Shown here: in pieces, positions 1-9,063 of the stretch
Position numbering within the stretch: the first letter of the stretch is position 1
Layout: each line of letters opens with the position of its first letter
Assembly (NCBI RefSeq): GCF_003121405.1
Contig: NZ_QBUY01000021.1
Coordinates: 37,583 to 101,582 of the forward strand
Reading direction: 5' to 3'
Length of the DNA: 64,000 nt
Source of the DNA: Paraburkholderia sp. C35
GTDB taxonomy: Bacteria > Pseudomonadota > Gammaproteobacteria > Burkholderiales > Burkholderiaceae
The notes under the pieces: generated by a model
Seen by the model: only the letters and a program-made list of their open reading frames with translations
Told to the model about the DNA's origin: nothing
Database searches by the model: none
Made by a program: the position numbers and the translations under genes

Positions 1-1
1 T

Positions 2-2398
2 GTGGCGATCGACCGCTCGGAATCTGTGCGATCGTCAGTGGGCGACACGGAGCGCACGCTGTTTATCGCCGTGCTGCTGGTGGTGGGCGTGGTGTTCATT
101 TTCCTGCAGTCGCCGCGCGCCGTGCTGGTGCCCGCGGTGGCGCTGCCACTGTCGATCATCGGCACGTTCGGGCCGATGTACCTGCTTGGGTACAGCATCG
201 ACAATCTGTCGCTGATGGCACTCACCATCGGCACCGGCTTCGTGGTGGACGATGCCGTCGTCGTGCTGGAAAACATCGTGCGGCACATGGAACTGGGCTT
301 AAGTCCGAAAGAAGCCGCGCTCAAGGGCAGCGGCGAAGTCGGCTTCACGGTGATCTCGATGAGCATTTCGCTGATCGCCGTGTTCCTGCCCATCATGCTG
401 ATGCCGGGCGTGGTCGGCCTGCTGTTCCATGAATTCGCGGTCACGCTTTCCATCGCGATCCTGATCTCGCTGGTGATCTCGCTCACGGTCACGCCCGCAA
501 TGTGCGCGTATGCGCTCAGCCGCGAGAATGCCGGCCACGCAAACTGGCGCTGGGCCGCGTGGATCGAACGGCAATTCGAGCGCTTCAAGTCGATGTACTC
601 GCGCTCGCTGGCAGCCGTGCTCGATCACTCGCTACTCGTGATCCTGCTGCTGTTCGCGCTGCTGGTCGGCAACGTGTTCCTCTTCAAGCTGGTGCCGACC
701 ACGTTCTTCCCCGAGCAGGACACGGGCATTCTGATCGGCCAGATCATCGCCGACCAGAGCATCTCCTTCACGGCGATGCAGAAGAAGCTCGCGCAGTTGC
801 AGGCGATCGTGCAGAAAGATCCTGCCGTGCTGTCAGTGGCGGGATTCACGGGTGGCCGCGCGTTGAATACGGCCAACGTGTTCATCGAACTCAAGCCGCT
901 CGCCCAACGTCACGCTACAGCGACGCAGGTGGTGAACCGGCTGCGGCCCAAGCTGAATGCGGTGTCGGGTGCGCGGCTCTTTATTCAGGCGCAGCAGGAT
1001 CTGCGCATCGGTGGACGGCAATCGGCGGCTGAATACCAGTACACGCTGACCAGCGACGATTCCGCCGCGCTCTTCAAGTGGACGCCATTACTTGTCGCCG
1101 CGCTTGCCAAACAGCATGGCCGGCTGCTCGATGTGAACTCCGATCTGCAGCAAAACGGCTTGCAGACGTACCTGACGATCAGCCGCTCGACGGCGGCACG
1201 CTACGGCTTCCAGCCGAACCAGATCGACAACGTGCTGTACGACGCCTTCGGTCAGCGCACGGTGTCCACCATCTATAACCCGCTCAACCAGTATTTCGTC
1301 GTGATGGAAGTGGCGCCGGAGTACTGGCAATATCCGCAGACGCTCAATCAGATTTACCTCAGCACGGCAGCAGGCAACGCGACGGGCACGGATCAGACGC
1401 AGATGCCGGGCGCCACGGTCTCGGGCGTGACGCCTTTTACGGCGCAGAGCACGAGTACATCATCGGCGTCTTCCAGCACCAACGCTCTGAATTCGAACGC
1501 GCAGGCCAATGCGACCACCAACAGCATCGCCAACAGCAAGGGCGGCAGTTCGACGGGCAGCGCGGACAGCACGTCGGCGGAAACGATGGTGCCGCTCGGC
1601 GCGCTCGCCACGTGGACCAACAGCCACACCGCGACGCAGGTGAACCACCAGAGCGGCCTCGTGGCCGCGACGATATCGTTCAACCTGCCCGCAGGCGGTT
1701 CGCTCAGCGAGGCCGCCGACGCCATCAGCGAAACGAGCCGCGAGATCGGCATGCCCGCCACCGTGCACGGCTCGTTCGCGGGCGCGGCGGCCGCCTATTC
1801 GCAATCGATGGGCACGGTGCCGCTGCTGGTGCTCGCGGCACTGTTCGTCGTGTATATCGTGCTCGGCGTGCTGTACGAAAGCTCGATCCACCCGCTGACG
1901 ATTCTCTCGACGCTGCCCTCGGCAGGCATCGGCGCGACGCTCGCGCTGCTGATCTTCGGCACGCCGTTCTCGGTGATCGCGATGATCGGCATCATCCTGC
2001 TGATCGGTATCGTGAAGAAGAACGGCATCATGATGGTGGACGTGGCGATCCAGTTGCAGCGCCAGGAGAACAAGTCGGCGCGCGACGCGATTCACGATGC
2101 CGCCGTGATCCGCTTGCGGCCGATCATGATGACCACCTTCGCCGCCGTGCTCGGCGCCGTGCCGCTCGCCATCGGCATCGGCCAGGGCGCGTCGCTGCGC
2201 CAGCCGCTCGGTATCACCGTGATGGGCGGCCTGATCCTCAGCCAGATGTTCACGCTCTACACCACACCTGTGATCTATCTCTATCTCGACCGGCTGCGCG
2301 CCAGGCTGGTCAGATGGGCCGCGAATTTGCCGTGGAACCGCGACGGGGGCGGCGCTGCACCACCGGCACCGACAGGACAATCGGAAACGAAGGCATGA
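2..2398 (+). CDS. RND efflux transporter permease, 5'-truncated by window edge
   Basis: Inner-membrane proton/drug antiporter of the HAE1 (AcrB/MdtB-like) RND family; it exports drugs or hydrophobic compounds through an adaptor and outer-membrane channel. About 798 residues are visible. A full RND pump has about 1,030-1,060, so the first third lies upstream and the apparent GTG at base 2 is internal. The TM4 Asp pair (VVDDAVVVLENI, near fragment residues 80-90) and the TM10 Lys region (GIVKKNGIMMVD) needed for proton relay are both present. Odd feature: a Ser/Thr/Ala/Asn-rich insert of about 70 residues (bases ~1366-1580) sits in the second periplasmic domain just before a conserved VPLGALA strand. 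The stop overlaps the next gene's ATG (ATGA), so the two are translationally coupled. The adaptor gene is presumably upstream. Substrate cannot be told. Confidence 0.93.
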   Translation: MAIDRSESVRSSVGDTERTLFIAVLLVVGVVFIFLQSPRAVLVPAVALPLSIIGTFGPMYLLGYSIDNLSLMALTIGTGFVVDDAVVVLENIVRHMELGLSPKEAALKGSGEVGFTVISMSISLIAVFLPIMLMPGVVGLLFHEFAVTLSIAILISLVISLTVTPAMCAYALSRENAGHANWRWAAWIERQFERFKSMYSRSLAAVLDHSLLVILLLFALLVGNVFLFKLVPTTFFPEQDTGILIGQIIADQSISFTAMQKKLAQLQAIVQKDPAVLSVAGFTGGRALNTANVFIELKPLAQRHATATQVVNRLRPKLNAVSGARLFIQAQQDLRIGGRQSAAEYQYTLTSDDSAALFKWTPLLVAALAKQHGRLLDVNSDLQQNGLQTYLTISRSTAARYGFQPNQIDNVLYDAFGQRTVSTIYNPLNQYFVVMEVAPEYWQYPQTLNQIYLSTAAGNATGTDQTQMPGATVSGVTPFTAQSTSTSSASSSTNALNSNAQANATTNSIANSKGGSSTGSADSTSAETMVPLGALATWTNSHTATQVNHQSGLVAATISFNLPAGGSLSEAADAISETSREIGMPATVHGSFAGAAAAYSQSMGTVPLLVLAALFVVYIVLGVLYESSIHPLTILSTLPSAGIGATLALLIFGTPFSVIAMIGIILLIGIVKKNGIMMVDVAIQLQRQENKSARDAIHDAAVIRLRPIMMTTFAAVLGAVPLAIGIGQGASLRQPLGITVMGGLILSQMFTLYTTPVIYLYLDRLRARLVRWAANLPWNRDGGGAAPPAPTGQSETKA

Positions 2399-3864
2399 CC
2401 ATGAAGACTCACCGCCAGACAGCCAGACGCGGCATGCGTGGCGCTCACCTGCGCTTCGCTGCGCTGCGCCCGCTCGCCATCGCTGCGCTGGCGCTGCTCG
2501 CCAGCGCCTGCACAGTCGGCCCCGACTATCACCGGCCACAGGTCAACGTGCCCGCCACCTATTCGGAACTGCCGGGCTGGGCCCTGGCGCAGCCCACCAC
2601 GGCGGGACCGAAGGGCGACTGGTGGACCGCCTTCAACGATCCGCTGATGAACGAACTGGAGCCGCTCGTCTCGGTGTCGAACCAGACGGTTCGCGAGGAT
2701 TACGCCAACTATCAGCAAGCGCTGGCCGAAGTGCGGGCCGCGCATGCGAGCCTGTTCCCGACCGTCACCGCAACCGGCTCCGGCACGCGCTCACGGTCGT
2801 CGGTGGGCAACGGGGCGCGCGTCGTGAACGCCGGCACGCTGGAAGGCGACGTGAACTGGGCGCCCGACATCTGGGGGCAGGTGCGGCGCACCGTCGAGGA
2901 AAGCAAGGCGACGGCGCAATCCGACGAAGCCACACTGGCCTTTGCGACGCTCACCGAACAGGTCGCGCTCGCCACTGCCATCATCGAACTGCGCACCAGC
3001 GACGCCAATATCGACATCCTGCAACGAACCGTGAAGGAGTATCAGCAGTATCTCGACGTGGTGGCCGAGCAGGACAAGGCCGGCACCATTCCGCCGAGCG
3101 ATCTGATCACCGCACGCACGCAGCTGGAAACCGCGCAGTCGAACCTGATCGCGCTCGGCGTGGCGCGCGCCCAGGATGCGCATGCCATCGCCGTGCTTGT
3201 CGGCAAGAACCCGGAGGAGATGTCGTTCGGGCACAGCACGATGATGCCCGTGCTGCCGGATGTACCTGTCGGTGTGCCGTCCACTTTGCTCGAACGGCGT
3301 CCCGACATCTCTGCCGCAGAGCGCAGGATGGCCGCGCAGAATGCAGCCATCGGAGTGGAAGTGGCCGCGTATTACCCGAACATTTCTATTTCAGGGCTGG
3401 CGGGCTTCACGCAATCGCCGCTGTCGGGCTTGCTGCGCGTGTCGAACTATGTGTGGTCGCTGGGTGGCAGCGCGACGGAAACGCTGTTCGACGGCGGGCT
3501 GCGCAGTGCCAATGTGGATGCCGCGAAATCCGCCTACGATGCCGCCGTCGCGAACTATCGCGGCACGGTGCTGAAGGCCTTTCAGAACGTCGAGGACGAT
3601 CTGTCGGGGCTGCGCATCCTGGCCGAGCAATCGACCGTGCTGGACACGGCGGTGCGCGACGCCAATCGCGGCGTCGAGATTGCGTTCAACGAGTATCAGG
3701 CGGGTACGGTGGACTACACCACGGTCGCAACAGCGCAAGCCACGCAGTACAACACGCAGCAGACGGCGCTGAGCGTGCAGGAATCGCGGCTGCTGGATGC
3801 GGCGTCGCTATTTGGCGATCTGGGTGGGGGATGGTCGACGGATCTGCTGCACGAGGCGCGGTGA
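2395..3864 (+). CDS. RND efflux outer-membrane lipoprotein (NodT/OprM family)
   Basis: Outer-membrane channel of a tripartite efflux pump, 489 residues, a normal length for the OprM/NodT family. The N-terminus has a basic stretch, a hydrophobic segment and the lipobox LASAC, so the protein should be acylated at that Cys. It is followed by VGPDYHRP, the usual start of mature OMFs. Two OEP repeats fill the rest (for example LLERRPDISAAERRMAAQNAAIG, with key residues RRPDI). The start was chosen at the ATG overlapping the pump stop codon; a second in-frame ATG lies two codons on (2401). It ends 24 bases before the convergent AraC-type gene. Confidence 0.93.
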   Translation: MTMKTHRQTARRGMRGAHLRFAALRPLAIAALALLASACTVGPDYHRPQVNVPATYSELPGWALAQPTTAGPKGDWWTAFNDPLMNELEPLVSVSNQTVREDYANYQQALAEVRAAHASLFPTVTATGSGTRSRSSVGNGARVVNAGTLEGDVNWAPDIWGQVRRTVEESKATAQSDEATLAFATLTEQVALATAIIELRTSDANIDILQRTVKEYQQYLDVVAEQDKAGTIPPSDLITARTQLETAQSNLIALGVARAQDAHAIAVLVGKNPEEMSFGHSTMMPVLPDVPVGVPSTLLERRPDISAAERRMAAQNAAIGVEVAAYYPNISISGLAGFTQSPLSGLLRVSNYVWSLGGSATETLFDGGLRSANVDAAKSAYDAAVANYRGTVLKAFQNVEDDLSGLRILAEQSTVLDTAVRDANRGVEIAFNEYQAGTVDYTTVATAQATQYNTQQTALSVQESRLLDAASLFGDLGGGWSTDLLHEAR

Positions 3865-3888
3865 GTTGCACGCTTCACACGCAGACGA

Positions 3889-4887
3889 TCACGCCCGGAT
3901 TGCTCTTTTGAGCGTCTGCGAAGGCGTTTCGCCAAACATCGCCTTGTATTCGACCGAGAAGCGGCCAAGGTGCGAGAAGCCCCAACTCATCGCGATAGAC
4001 GACACGTTGCGATCCGAGCGATCGGCAAGGATTTCGCGCCGCACGGCTTCGAGCCGGAAACGCTTCAGATACGCGATGGGCGCCAGCCCGAAATGCTGCT
4101 TGAACCCGGCGAACAGTTTCGGACGGGCCACGCCCGCTGCGCGCTCGACATCTTCAAGCGTGATGTCATCCTGCGCGTGGTCGTGAATGAACTGGCGCGC
4201 CCGCAGCAGATAATGCGGACAGGCGGGCCGCAGCGCTTCCGTCAGCGCATCGGAGTAATTGTGCGGTTGTGCGAGCAGCAGCCCCTTGAGCAAGGCCTGT
4301 TCGAGATCGCCCACCATCTGCAGATGATTCAGCCAGCCGCCCGTGCGCTCCATCTCGCTGACGAGAAACTTCACCATCCTCCACCACGCCGACTGCTCGC
4401 CATTCGCAGCATCCATTTCGGGCTGGAACGCGATGGGTTCGTCGATGGGACGCTGCAACAGTCCTTCGAGCACCTGCCGCAATGCAGCACGCGGAATCGA
4501 GACAATCAGCTTGCGGCAATTGCCTGCAATCGACAGGTCTTGCACTTCATGCGGCGAAACGATCAGCCCTTTGTCGCAATCCGATAGCCAGAGCCGCCCG
4601 CGCGCGGCGAGTTCCTGCTGGCCCGTCACGGGCAGGCTGATGCTGTAGCAGTTGAGCGGCACCGCGTCGTTGATGGAGACGGTCACGTCGGTGCCGTATT
4701 CGACGAAGCCGAGCGTGCTCGCCATCGAGCGCAGCACGGTGCCCGAATGATTGAACTGCACGTCGCGCGGGCGGCGCACCTGCAATCCGTGCGGCCCGCA
4801 GATCGTGGCCATCCAGTCCAGCGCGCCCTCGACATCATGACGCAAAGCCTGAATGCCGCGACCGTCGCTCGCATTGTGGGAGGACAT
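3889..4887 (-). CDS. AraC/XylS-family regulator, probable activator of antABC (AntR-like)
   Basis: Transcription activator of 332 residues. The first ~200 residues are the ligand-sensing AraC_binding_2-type domain found in XylS, BenR and AntR. The last ~110 residues are a double helix-turn-helix (DDITLEDVERAAGV, then VSSIAMSWGFSHLGRFSVEYKAMFGETPS). The frame is open further upstream, but the start at MSSHNASDG gives the family's usual length; the extra residues lie in a different-frame part of antC and look random. It lies 88 bases downstream of antC on the same strand, so it may be co-transcribed or have its own promoter. In Pseudomonas an AraC-family AntR activates antABC; assignment to the same role here is by position and family. 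Confidence 0.88.
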   Translation of the reverse strand: MSSHNASDGRGIQALRHDVEGALDWMATICGPHGLQVRRPRDVQFNHSGTVLRSMASTLGFVEYGTDVTVSINDAVPLNCYSISLPVTGQQELAARGRLWLSDCDKGLIVSPHEVQDLSIAGNCRKLIVSIPRAALRQVLEGLLQRPIDEPIAFQPEMDAANGEQSAWWRMVKFLVSEMERTGGWLNHLQMVGDLEQALLKGLLLAQPHNYSDALTEALRPACPHYLLRARQFIHDHAQDDITLEDVERAAGVARPKLFAGFKQHFGLAPIAYLKRFRLEAVRREILADRSDRNVSSIAMSWGFSHLGRFSVEYKAMFGETPSQTLKRAIRA

Positions 4888-4975
4888 GGCTTCGACTACC
4901 GTGGGGTGAAGCTTCCATAGTAATCGAAGCCGGGCGCGAACAATATTCTTCGGTACGCGCCGCTGCGGCGCATCA

Positions 4976-6016
4976 TCATGCCGTCTTTTGCGTACTGTTG
5001 CTGTCGGCGAATTTTTCGAAGTACAGCTGGTAATCCGTGATGCGCGAGTCCGTGAGCCACGTGCGGATCGCTTCGACCATCGGCGGCGGCCCGCACAGGT
5101 ACATGTCGAACGCGTTCTCATCGAGAAACGCCAGCGGCAGGTGATCGGGAATCAGGCCCGTCTTGCCTTGCCATTGCGGCGCCGGATTCATCACGACGAT
5201 CTCATGCGTAAAGCCTTCGATACGCTGCGCGTAAGCCTCTATACGCGCCACTTCGCACAGATCGCGCGCATTCGTGACACCGTAGTACAGATGCACCGGC
5301 TGCCCGCAACCGCCACGCTCGCCGAGTTCATCGAGCATGCCGAGGAAGGCGGAAAGTCCCGTTCCGCCCGCCACCATCACAAGCGGCCGCTCCACCTGAC
5401 GCAGATAGAACGCGCCGAACGGGGCCTCGAATTCGATCGTCTGCCCGGCTTCACAACGATCGCGCAGATAGTTGCTCATGGCACCGTCGGGCAGCAGACG
5501 GATCAGGAACTGCAGCTGGTTGGCGTCGTTGGGCCTGTTCGCGAACGAATACGAACGCACTTCGCCTGTCCCGGGCACCGTCAGGCGCGCATACTGGCCC
5601 GGCAGAAAATCGAGCCGCTGCGCGTTCGCGCTGGCGTCGATATGCAGGATCGCCGTGGTTTCCGACACCTGCTGCACGCCCGTGACGATACCCGTCATGA
5701 CGCTCGTGCCGCCCGCGCTGCAGAGCGTCGAATCGAAGTCGAAGTAGAACGACGCATCCGACTGCACGCGTGTCTGGCATGAGAGCATCGCGCGCTGTGT
5801 CAGGTCTTCTGCCGAGAGCGTTTCTTCATCGACATAGTCCTGCGTGTAGCTGCCCGACTCGCAGCGTCCCTTGCAGGTGCCGCATACGCCTTCGCGGCAA
5901 TCGAGCGGGATGTTGATGCCGCTGCGCAAGGCTGCATCGAGCAGGATTTCATTGGGCCGAACCTCGAAAAACGTAGTCTTTCCGTCGGCGAAGTTAAAGG
6001 CGACCTTGTGGTTCAT
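4976..6016 (-). CDS. antC: Anthranilate 1,2-dioxygenase electron-transfer component (reductase)
   Basis: NADH:ferredoxin-type reductase of a two-component Rieske dioxygenase, 346 residues. It moves electrons from NADH through FAD and a [2Fe-2S] cluster to the oxygenase. The N-terminal plant-type ferredoxin domain carries C40, C45, C48 and C80. The FAD-binding barrel has RSYSFAN (154-160). The NAD domain has VMVAGGTGLSAFLGML and ends with CGPPPMVEAIR. Start chosen at MNHKVAF, preceded by a strong GGGAGGGA ribosome site. It is the third gene of antABC, 16 bases after antB. Family members BenC and AntC are very alike; the ant assignment rests on the large subunit. Confidence 0.9.
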   Translation of the reverse strand: MNHKVAFNFADGKTTFFEVRPNEILLDAALRSGINIPLDCREGVCGTCKGRCESGSYTQDYVDEETLSAEDLTQRAMLSCQTRVQSDASFYFDFDSTLCSAGGTSVMTGIVTGVQQVSETTAILHIDASANAQRLDFLPGQYARLTVPGTGEVRSYSFANRPNDANQLQFLIRLLPDGAMSNYLRDRCEAGQTIEFEAPFGAFYLRQVERPLVMVAGGTGLSAFLGMLDELGERGGCGQPVHLYYGVTNARDLCEVARIEAYAQRIEGFTHEIVVMNPAPQWQGKTGLIPDHLPLAFLDENAFDMYLCGPPPMVEAIRTWLTDSRITDYQLYFEKFADSNSTQKTA

Positions 6017-6032
6017 GGTTCGTCCCTCCCGC

Positions 6033-6530
6033 TTACAGATGATAAAAATCGAGCACAGCGTTGATCTTGTCGTTGAGCAGCAGCACATGCTTGCGACGGA
6101 TCTTCCAGCTGTCGCCTTCAGGGCGCAGCCGGTAGGTTGCGCGGCCAAAGAAGTGCTCGGCAACGCCCTGACGTGCATAGAACGTCGTCCAGTTCGCCTT
6201 GACTTCGATCTCGCCGGGCGTGGCGTCATCGCACGCTGCGATTTTCACGTTGCTGATCTGGTGCATCGTGCGCGGCAGCGGCGTCGACGCCGCCGATTTG
6301 CCCGTGCGCAGACGGAACACGCGGTCTTCGAGACCACTGCGGTTCGTGTAATAGATCAGCGACATGCCGCGCTTCGGGTCCGTGGTGTATTCGTGTTCCG
6401 AGTCCCACTGCGGCACGTGAAATTCGCTGGCCTCGTCGAATAGCGCGAGGTATTCGTCCCAGTCCTGCAGATCGCAAAGCTCGGCCTTGCGATACAGAAA
6501 CTGTTCAACCGATTGCTGACGTGCATCCAT
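6033..6530 (-). CDS. antB: Anthranilate 1,2-dioxygenase small (beta) subunit
   Basis: Structural beta subunit of the aromatic-ring-hydroxylating oxygenase, 165 residues, with the NTF2-like fold of BenB/AntB/XylY. Recognisable family segments are SVEQFLYRKAELCD near the N-terminus, RSGLEDRVFRLRTG in the middle and the conserved C-terminal FYHL. It carries no metal; it packs against the catalytic alpha subunit in an alpha3-beta3 hexamer (family knowledge). It starts 3 bases after the antA stop and leads directly into antC, so all three are one transcript. Confidence 0.9.
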   Translation of the reverse strand: MDARQQSVEQFLYRKAELCDLQDWDEYLALFDEASEFHVPQWDSEHEYTTDPKRGMSLIYYTNRSGLEDRVFRLRTGKSAASTPLPRTMHQISNVKIAACDDATPGEIEVKANWTTFYARQGVAEHFFGRATYRLRPEGDSWKIRRKHVLLLNDKINAVLDFYHL

Positions 6531-6533
6531 GAT

Positions 6534-7943
6534 TCAAGCCTCCTCGCTGCTGCCGTTCTGTTTCGCGAGACCCTTGAGCAGATAGTCTCGCCATGCGCCA
6601 TGCTGATTCACGTACAGACCTTCGTGCGTGAGTTCGGCGCCCGTCAATGCAGGGTTGATGCCAAGCAGGCGCGCATTGTCCGTCTCGCCTTGCACCCACT
6701 TGTGATGACCGCGCGAGATGTCGCTCCAGCGTTCGAGCCGCGCCTGAAAACCACGCTGCTGTTCGCGGAACTCGACGAGATCGTCGGGCGTGCCCATGCC
6801 GGACACATTGAAGAAGTCTTCGAACTGACGGATGCGGCTCTCGCGGTCCTGGTCCGATTCGCCCTTTACGCCGATGCACTGGCTGATCACTTCCGTCTTG
6901 TTCCATGCGACGGGGCGCACGATGCGAAGTTGCGAACTGATCTGATCCATGAAAAACAGGCTCGGATAGATGTTCAGATTGCGCAGCCGATGCATCATCC
7001 ATTCGGCCTTCTGCTGGCCATAGGCTTCGACGAGACGCGGCATCACGCTCGCATAGCCGGGGCGCACGGCCGGATTGGGCATGTCGCTGAAGAGGACCGT
7101 GTGGCCGTTTTTGAACGCGAACCAGCCGTCGTCGGTTTCGGCATCGCCGGCGCCGAGCTTGCTGTAGTCGAGGGTCGAGTCGTTGCCCACGCCGTTCTTC
7201 GCGTTTTCATCCTGACGGCGCTGCACGGTGGCGACATAGTTGTAATGCACCGTGCTGACGTGATACCCGTCCAGGCCATTTTCGTTCTGCAGCTTCCAGT
7301 TGCCGTCGTAGCTGTAGGTGGATTTGCCCGGCAGCACTTCGAGTTCGCCCGTCGGCGATTGCGCGACCATCATGTCGAAGAAGATGCGCGAATCGCCCAG
7401 GTAATCTTCAAGCGTATTGGTCGCTTCCACATCCAGGCTGACGAACACGAAACCCTTGTAGCTGGCAATGCGTGCCTTCTTCAGGCCGCGCGCCGACTTG
7501 TCGAAGTCCTCGCAGTATTCGGCCGGCGCTTTCACCTTGACGAGCCGTCCGTCGTTCTTGTAGCACCAGGCGTGGAACGGGCAGGTAAAGGTGGACTGAT
7601 TGCCCTTGCTCAGACGCGTGAGCGTCGCGCCGCGATGCTGGCAGGCGTTGATCATCGCGTGCAGCACGCCGCTGCCGTCGCGCGACACGATGAGCGGCTG
7701 ACGGCCCGCGCGGATCGTGATGAAGTCGTGCGGCTTCGCGATCTCGCTTTCGTGACACGCGTAGATCCAGTTCTTCTCGAAGATCAGTTCCATCTCGAGT
7801 TCGAACAGTTGCGGTTCCGTGAACATCTCGCGGGCGATGCGGTAGACGCCCTCCGCGGGACGAAAGTCGATGCAACCGTCGACGAACGCTTGCCATTGAG
7901 CCGCGCTGCGATGCACGCTCACGATGCTTTCCGATGCAGGCAT
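6534..7943 (-). CDS. antA: Anthranilate 1,2-dioxygenase large (alpha) subunit
   Basis: Catalytic subunit that deaminates and decarboxylates anthranilate to catechol using O2 and electrons from AntC; catechol then enters the beta-ketoadipate route. It has 469 residues. Rieske ligands are C101-x-H103 and C121-x2-H124. The catalytic-domain motif contains D225, H228 and H233 (DGYHVSTVH). The segments FTEPQLFELEMELIFEKNWIY and MVAQSPTGELEVLPGK resemble Pseudomonas AntA more than BenA, whose equivalent reads MVVDQSPEGLEVL (compared from memory). Start ATG is preceded by GAGGA, which lies inside a hairpin. BenA is the alternative; catechol would be the later intermediate either way. Confidence 0.82.
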   Translation of the reverse strand: MPASESIVSVHRSAAQWQAFVDGCIDFRPAEGVYRIAREMFTEPQLFELEMELIFEKNWIYACHESEIAKPHDFITIRAGRQPLIVSRDGSGVLHAMINACQHRGATLTRLSKGNQSTFTCPFHAWCYKNDGRLVKVKAPAEYCEDFDKSARGLKKARIASYKGFVFVSLDVEATNTLEDYLGDSRIFFDMMVAQSPTGELEVLPGKSTYSYDGNWKLQNENGLDGYHVSTVHYNYVATVQRRQDENAKNGVGNDSTLDYSKLGAGDAETDDGWFAFKNGHTVLFSDMPNPAVRPGYASVMPRLVEAYGQQKAEWMMHRLRNLNIYPSLFFMDQISSQLRIVRPVAWNKTEVISQCIGVKGESDQDRESRIRQFEDFFNVSGMGTPDDLVEFREQQRGFQARLERWSDISRGHHKWVQGETDNARLLGINPALTGAELTHEGLYVNQHGAWRDYLLKGLAKQNGSSEEA

Positions 7944-7948
7944 GTCAA

Positions 7949-7979
7949 GTCCTCAGTGGGGTGTTGTTTGACTGAGGAC
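7949..7979 (-). promoter_or_regulatory. antA leader inverted repeat overlapping the ribosome-binding site
   Basis: In the antA mRNA, GTCCTCAGT (7979-7971) can pair perfectly with ACTGAGGAC (7957-7949) across a 13-base loop. The right arm contains GAGGA, the only plausible Shine-Dalgarno for antA. The stem could therefore hide the ribosome site, or the repeat could be a DNA operator. The pairing is seen; function is inferred. Confidence 0.45.
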
Positions 7980-8006
7980 CATTGGATACCCGCCGAAAAA
8001 TCACGG

Positions 8007-8035
8007 CTATCCGACTAATGCGCGATTACTATCCG
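8007..8035 (-). promoter_or_regulatory. Direct repeat upstream of antA, candidate AraC/XylS-type activator site
   Basis: CTATCCG occurs at 8007-8013 and again at 8029-8035, in direct orientation and 22 bases apart, about 65-90 bases upstream of the antA start. Read on the coding strand it is CGGATAG twice. The inner copy lies in GCA-N6-GGATA, close to the XylS/BenR half-site TGCA-N6-GGNTA. Two half-sites about two helical turns apart are typical for this regulator family. Candidate binding site for the 3889-4887 product. Confidence 0.5.
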
Positions 8036-8085
8036 TTTTTTTTCGAGGCTTGCCGGCGTTGATCCGGCGCGGCGGACAGCTCGTT

Positions 8086-9063
8086 TCAGTTCGAACCCTG
8101 CGCGACGGACAGACGCCCGTCGAGTTTCGGCCGGGTGCGAAATGCCCAACGCAGATCGAAAGGCGCCGTGCCCGTGCGCTGCGTGAGCCGTCCCGTGGCG
8201 TGCACGGTGTAAGCCTCGTCGGGGTGCAGCGGCTCCAGCGGCGTGCAGATGCCCGTGTTGCGCGCCTGGTCGGCAGGCGTGAGCGGCGCGATCCGGCAGG
8301 CCACTTTCCGGTCGCGCCGGTCTCTGAGTTCGACGGCAGACAGTTCGATATGGGCGCCCGGCCCGCCCGACAGCGTGATCGGATAGCCGAGTGTCTGCCC
8401 GCGATAGCGCGAGTCCGGACCCATTGGATCAGGCTGCTCGGCATTGATCCAGGCGACGGGCGCGTCCCGTTGCCCGTCGTAGGGATAGGCGACGAGTTCC
8501 GTGTCCGCGAGGCTCGGCGCAATATCGGCGAAATCCACCACGGTCACGGCGCTGCGGCCGACCAGCGACGCTTCGCCCGCCCGCGCCCAGTCGAAGAAGA
8601 TCGCGCCGCGATGATAAGGCGACGCGAAGATGTCTTCGATGGGGAGATCGACGGGCCTCGGGCCGCCGAACACCGCCAGCACCTCGCTCGCGCCATAGGC
8701 GGGCGTATGCAGCCTGACGCGCGTGATCACGTCGCTGCCCGTGAAGCCGGGCTTGCCTTCGATCTCGTCGTGCGTGCCCACGCCGTTCACGTCGAGATAG
8801 CGGGCGTGAGCCGCCGCGGCAGCGGCCAGATTCTCGTCGGCGCTGATGATGGGCAGGCCGACCTCTTCGCGGCGCGCGTTCACGTAGTCGATGGCCGTCA
8901 TCGCGCCGAGCCTGACAGCCGCCGACGGTCCCGGCGCGTGGCGCAGCGTCACGGCAGGCCCGGTGTAAGCGGGTTCGGCCCTCTCGGTTTTGACGGTCTT
9001 GCTGGCGCAGCCGCCGAGCACAGCCATCGCGAGGATGGTGGCTCCAATTTTTATTATGCGCAT
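8086..9063 (-). CDS. CAP (SCP/PR1-like) domain lipoprotein
   Basis: Predicted exported lipoprotein of 325 residues: short signal peptide ending in the lipobox LGGC, then a CAP-like region (AIDYVNARREEVGLP..., AAAAAAHARYLDVNG, HDEIEGKPGFTG, residues ~55-120) with the helix pattern and conserved His/Glu positions of bacterial SCP-domain proteins. The C-terminal ~120 residues look like a beta-rich module. Biochemical role of bacterial CAP proteins is generally unknown. It stands alone: antABC is downstream on the same strand, and the ECF-controlled operon diverges upstream. Start ATG begins a classic signal sequence (MRIIKIGATILAM). Confidence 0.75.
   Translation of the reverse strand: MRIIKIGATILAMAVLGGCASKTVKTERAEPAYTGPAVTLRHAPGPSAAVRLGAMTAIDYVNARREEVGLPIISADENLAAAAAAHARYLDVNGVGTHDEIEGKPGFTGSDVITRVRLHTPAYGASEVLAVFGGPRPVDLPIEDIFASPYHRGAIFFDWARAGEASLVGRSAVTVVDFADIAPSLADTELVAYPYDGQRDAPVAWINAEQPDPMGPDSRYRGQTLGYPITLSGGPGAHIELSAVELRDRRDRKVACRIAPLTPADQARNTGICTPLEPLHPDEAYTVHATGRLTQRTGTAPFDLRWAFRTRPKLDGRLSVAQGSN

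Noticed and set aside
4976..7943. Benzoate dioxygenase BenABC instead of AntABC
   Set aside because: Large-subunit segments around the catalytic domain resemble AntA more than BenA, and no benD dehydrogenase follows the reductase, as would be expected for benzoate.
6513..8018. 501-residue plus-strand frame opposite antA
   Set aside because: Shadow frame with no recognisable domain; antA is certain from its Rieske motif.
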